DNA from: Candidatus Hodarchaeota archaeon
GTDB lineage: Archaea > Asgardarchaeota > Heimdallarchaeia > Hodarchaeales > YT1-057
Reading direction: 5' to 3'
DNA: 8,018 nt
Assembly (NCBI GenBank): GCA_016839955.1
Contig: JAEOTI010000706.1
Coordinates: 1-8,018 of the forward strand
A program made the translations under genes and the position numbers. Every line of letters starts with the position of its first letter. Within the stretch, counting starts at the first letter, position 1. Below, piece by piece: positions 7,083-8,018 of this stretch. The notes beneath the pieces were generated by a model. It did not search any database, had not been told where the DNA came from, and saw nothing but the letters and a program-made list of their open reading frames with translations.

Positions 7083-7212
7083 CCAATTCTGCCATTTGAT
7101 TATCACTTCTATCTTCGATTAATATTTCATCAAGATTACATAATTTAAAGTGAAGGAAAATAGTATTCAGATTATTTGGTATTTCTTCTGCAATGGTTGA
7201 TCGGTGTCTCAA
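7066..7212 (-). other. Possible small open frame or gene fragment, unidentified
   Basis: On the minus strand a frame opens at TTG 7212 and runs 48 codons to TAA 7068-7066. It reads LRHRSTIAEEIPNNLNTIFL, then HFKLCNLDEILIE, then DRSDNQMAELEKKHL. The mix of charged and hydrophobic residues is protein-like. There is no ribosome site and I do not recognise it. It may be the end of a gene broken when the neighbouring insertion element arrived, or a chance frame in AT-rich DNA. Confidence 0.2.
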
Positions 7213-7550
7213 TTATCTTTTACAAACTGGGTTACCACTCAACCCTATGTCCATACCCGTCATGCTCTATTAGGACGAAAAGACGTTCTTGCATACTTTT
7301 AGGAGTAACCTGCTACCAGCTGTGGTCTGATTCATCATACTCATGGTTCTGTAGGTCGAGTTCGTGTTGGTCGTATTACCAAATATAAGCCAAGTAACGT
7401 GAGTTCTTCAAACGTATCATGAGTCATCGTGGTGTTTTGATTGCAATGGTTGTATTATGTAGGAATCTGGTTGAGTTATTCTGGAAACTATGGATTACTA
7501 ATACTCCCTACTGTTGTACGAGTTTGACACATCTTTTCTATAAACAATAA
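7204..7550 (+). pseudogene. Decayed, internally deleted IS110-family transposase
   Basis: Three blocks in the plus strand match the order of an IS110/IS116/IS902 transposase but lie in broken frames. Block 1 (7204-7327): NWVTTQPYVHTRHALLGRKD then VLAYF, and after a one-base shift at the T-run 7297-7300, RSNLLPAVV; this fits the end of the N-terminal DEDD domain. Block 2 (7324-7400): GLIHHTHGSVGRVRVGRITK then YKPSNV, which fits the Transposase_20 motif with its G-L-x-P...S-G...R-x-G-x-I-T-K pattern. Block 3 (7404-7550): FFKRIMSHRGVLIAMVVLCR then NLVELFWKLWITNTPY, ending at TAA 7548, which fits the family's C-terminal helix and its final Pro-Tyr. Most of the middle (roughly 150 residues in the family) is missing between blocks 1 and 2, and in-frame stops occur at 7300 and 7306. 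Composition is richer in G and C than the flanks. The element is dead. I see no clear ends or target duplication. Confidence 0.65.
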
Positions 7551-7586
7551 AAGAAATGCCTTCATCTCAAAAATAAGTATAGACTG

Positions 7587-7617
7587 AAAAAATTATGTTT
7601 CACTTGACTAAAAAAAA
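7587..7617 (-). terminator. Two T-tracts just after the right-hand transposase gene
   Basis: Read on the minus strand, eight T occur at 7617-7610, directly after the TAG at 7622-7620, and six more T at 7592-7587. This matches archaeal poly-T termination for the minus-strand transposase gene. Confidence 0.35.
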
Positions 7618-7619
7618 CA

Positions 7620-8018
7620 CTATGTACAACGTACACTCACTGCCACCTCCTGCCTAATCAAGTTAAAAGCTTCTTCCACCATCCCCGAGTAATCGCGTTT
7701 AATACGCTGCTCTTTTAAAATAGGTTGCAAGTTCTTGAAATAACGCTGTTTATAGATTTGATAAGTTAGATTTGGCAAACCCTCACAATAATCTTGAAAT
7801 CGATCTGTAGGAGGAAACCGACTTTTGTACTGGAAACATTGTTGATGTCGGAGAGTGGAATGGTTGTTTCGACGGCCCGACGTTTTGGTTTGGCCTTGTT
7901 TCAGTTGATAAATGTACCCCTCTAAATTATTGTTCGTCCGCGGGAGAAAAGGATAGTCAAAACATGCTAATAACCCTATTTTCCACTTTTTGAAATGAGT
8001 CAGGATATCTTCTTTCAA
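7620..8018 (-). CDS. DDE-type transposase, C-terminal part, 5' end outside window
   Basis: The minus-strand frame is open from the right edge to TAG at 7622-7620, giving 133 codons at most. The TTG at the edge is unlikely to be the true start; the gene almost certainly continues beyond 8018. Counting from the edge, the segment FDYPFLPRTNNNLEGYIYQL at 20-39 and then SGRRNNHSTLRH at 47-58 follow the pattern T-N-N-x-L-E...L-K...G-R-R of DDE transposases, with Glu33 the likely third catalytic acid. The tail (71-132) is charged and helical. The visible part has no frameshift or stop, so the element may be intact outside the window, in contrast to the IS110 relic next to it. I cannot assign the IS family, and I see no terminal inverted repeat between 7551 and 7620. 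Confidence 0.65.
   Translation of the reverse strand: MKEDILTHFKKWKIGLLACFDYPFLPRTNNNLEGYIYQLKQGQTKTSGRRNNHSTLRHQQCFQYKSRFPPTDRFQDYCEGLPNLTYQIYKQRYFKNLQPILKEQRIKRDYSGMVEEAFNLIRQEVAVSVRCT

Noticed and set aside
7176..7388. Plus-strand 70-codon Cys/Ser-rich open frame
   Set aside because: Wrong frame of the IS110 relic; the other two frames carry the transposase-like blocks, while this one gives an odd Cys/Ser-rich product.
7623..7637. TGTAC-AAC-GTACA inverted repeat as an element end
   Set aside because: It lies inside the transposase coding region just before its stop, and no partner or target duplication is visible.

Overview
The window is AT-rich DNA that looks archaeal, most likely Asgard (Lokiarchaeia-like). 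The main clue is the NosD-like beta-helix protein at the left edge. It combines a hydrophobic leader, a 'GWQGNGTSSNPYQI' head motif and Asn-rich coils, a style common in Asgard and some other archaeal surface proteins. Poly-T tracts after genes, scarce Shine-Dalgarno sequences and a TTG start also fit. The assignment is an inference; no rRNA or other marker gene is present.

Layout, left to right. (1) 1-975, minus: 5' part of a secreted right-handed beta-helix protein that runs off the left edge. It has no stop inside the window but is an uninterrupted frame. (2) 976-1320: divergent intergenic region with one clear inverted repeat. (3) 1321-2259, plus: NAD-dependent sugar epimerase/dehydratase. 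(4) 2452-3279, plus: PAPS-dependent sulfotransferase, followed by a hairpin plus T-tract. (5) 3424-3953, minus: a composite relic in which the head of one sugar epimerase is joined, out of frame, to the tail of a glycosyltransferase. (6) 3954-4366: non-genic, except for an unidentified coding relic at about 4107-4259. (7) 4367-5560, plus: GT4-like glycosyltransferase. (8) 5630-6997, plus: polysaccharide pyruvyl transferase family protein, probably co-transcribed with the glycosyltransferase. (9) 6998-7619: decayed DNA holding the remains of an IS110-family transposase (about 7204-7550). (10) 7620-8018, minus: C-terminal part of a DDE-type transposase that continues past the right edge.

The four intact plus-strand genes form a surface-glycan set. 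The epimerase would make a nucleotide sugar, the GT4 enzyme would transfer a sugar, and the sulfotransferase and pyruvyl transferase would add acidic groups. The predicted product is a negatively charged cell-surface glycan, possibly attached to secreted proteins such as the sequon-rich beta-helix protein next door. The relics of a second epimerase and glycosyltransferase on the opposite strand, and the transposase remains on the right, indicate a glycan locus with high gene turnover. I see no CRISPR array, rRNA or tRNA. I see no convincing wholly new system; the most unusual items are the composite epimerase/glycosyltransferase relic, the internally deleted IS110 relic and the sulfo/pyruvyl pairing.
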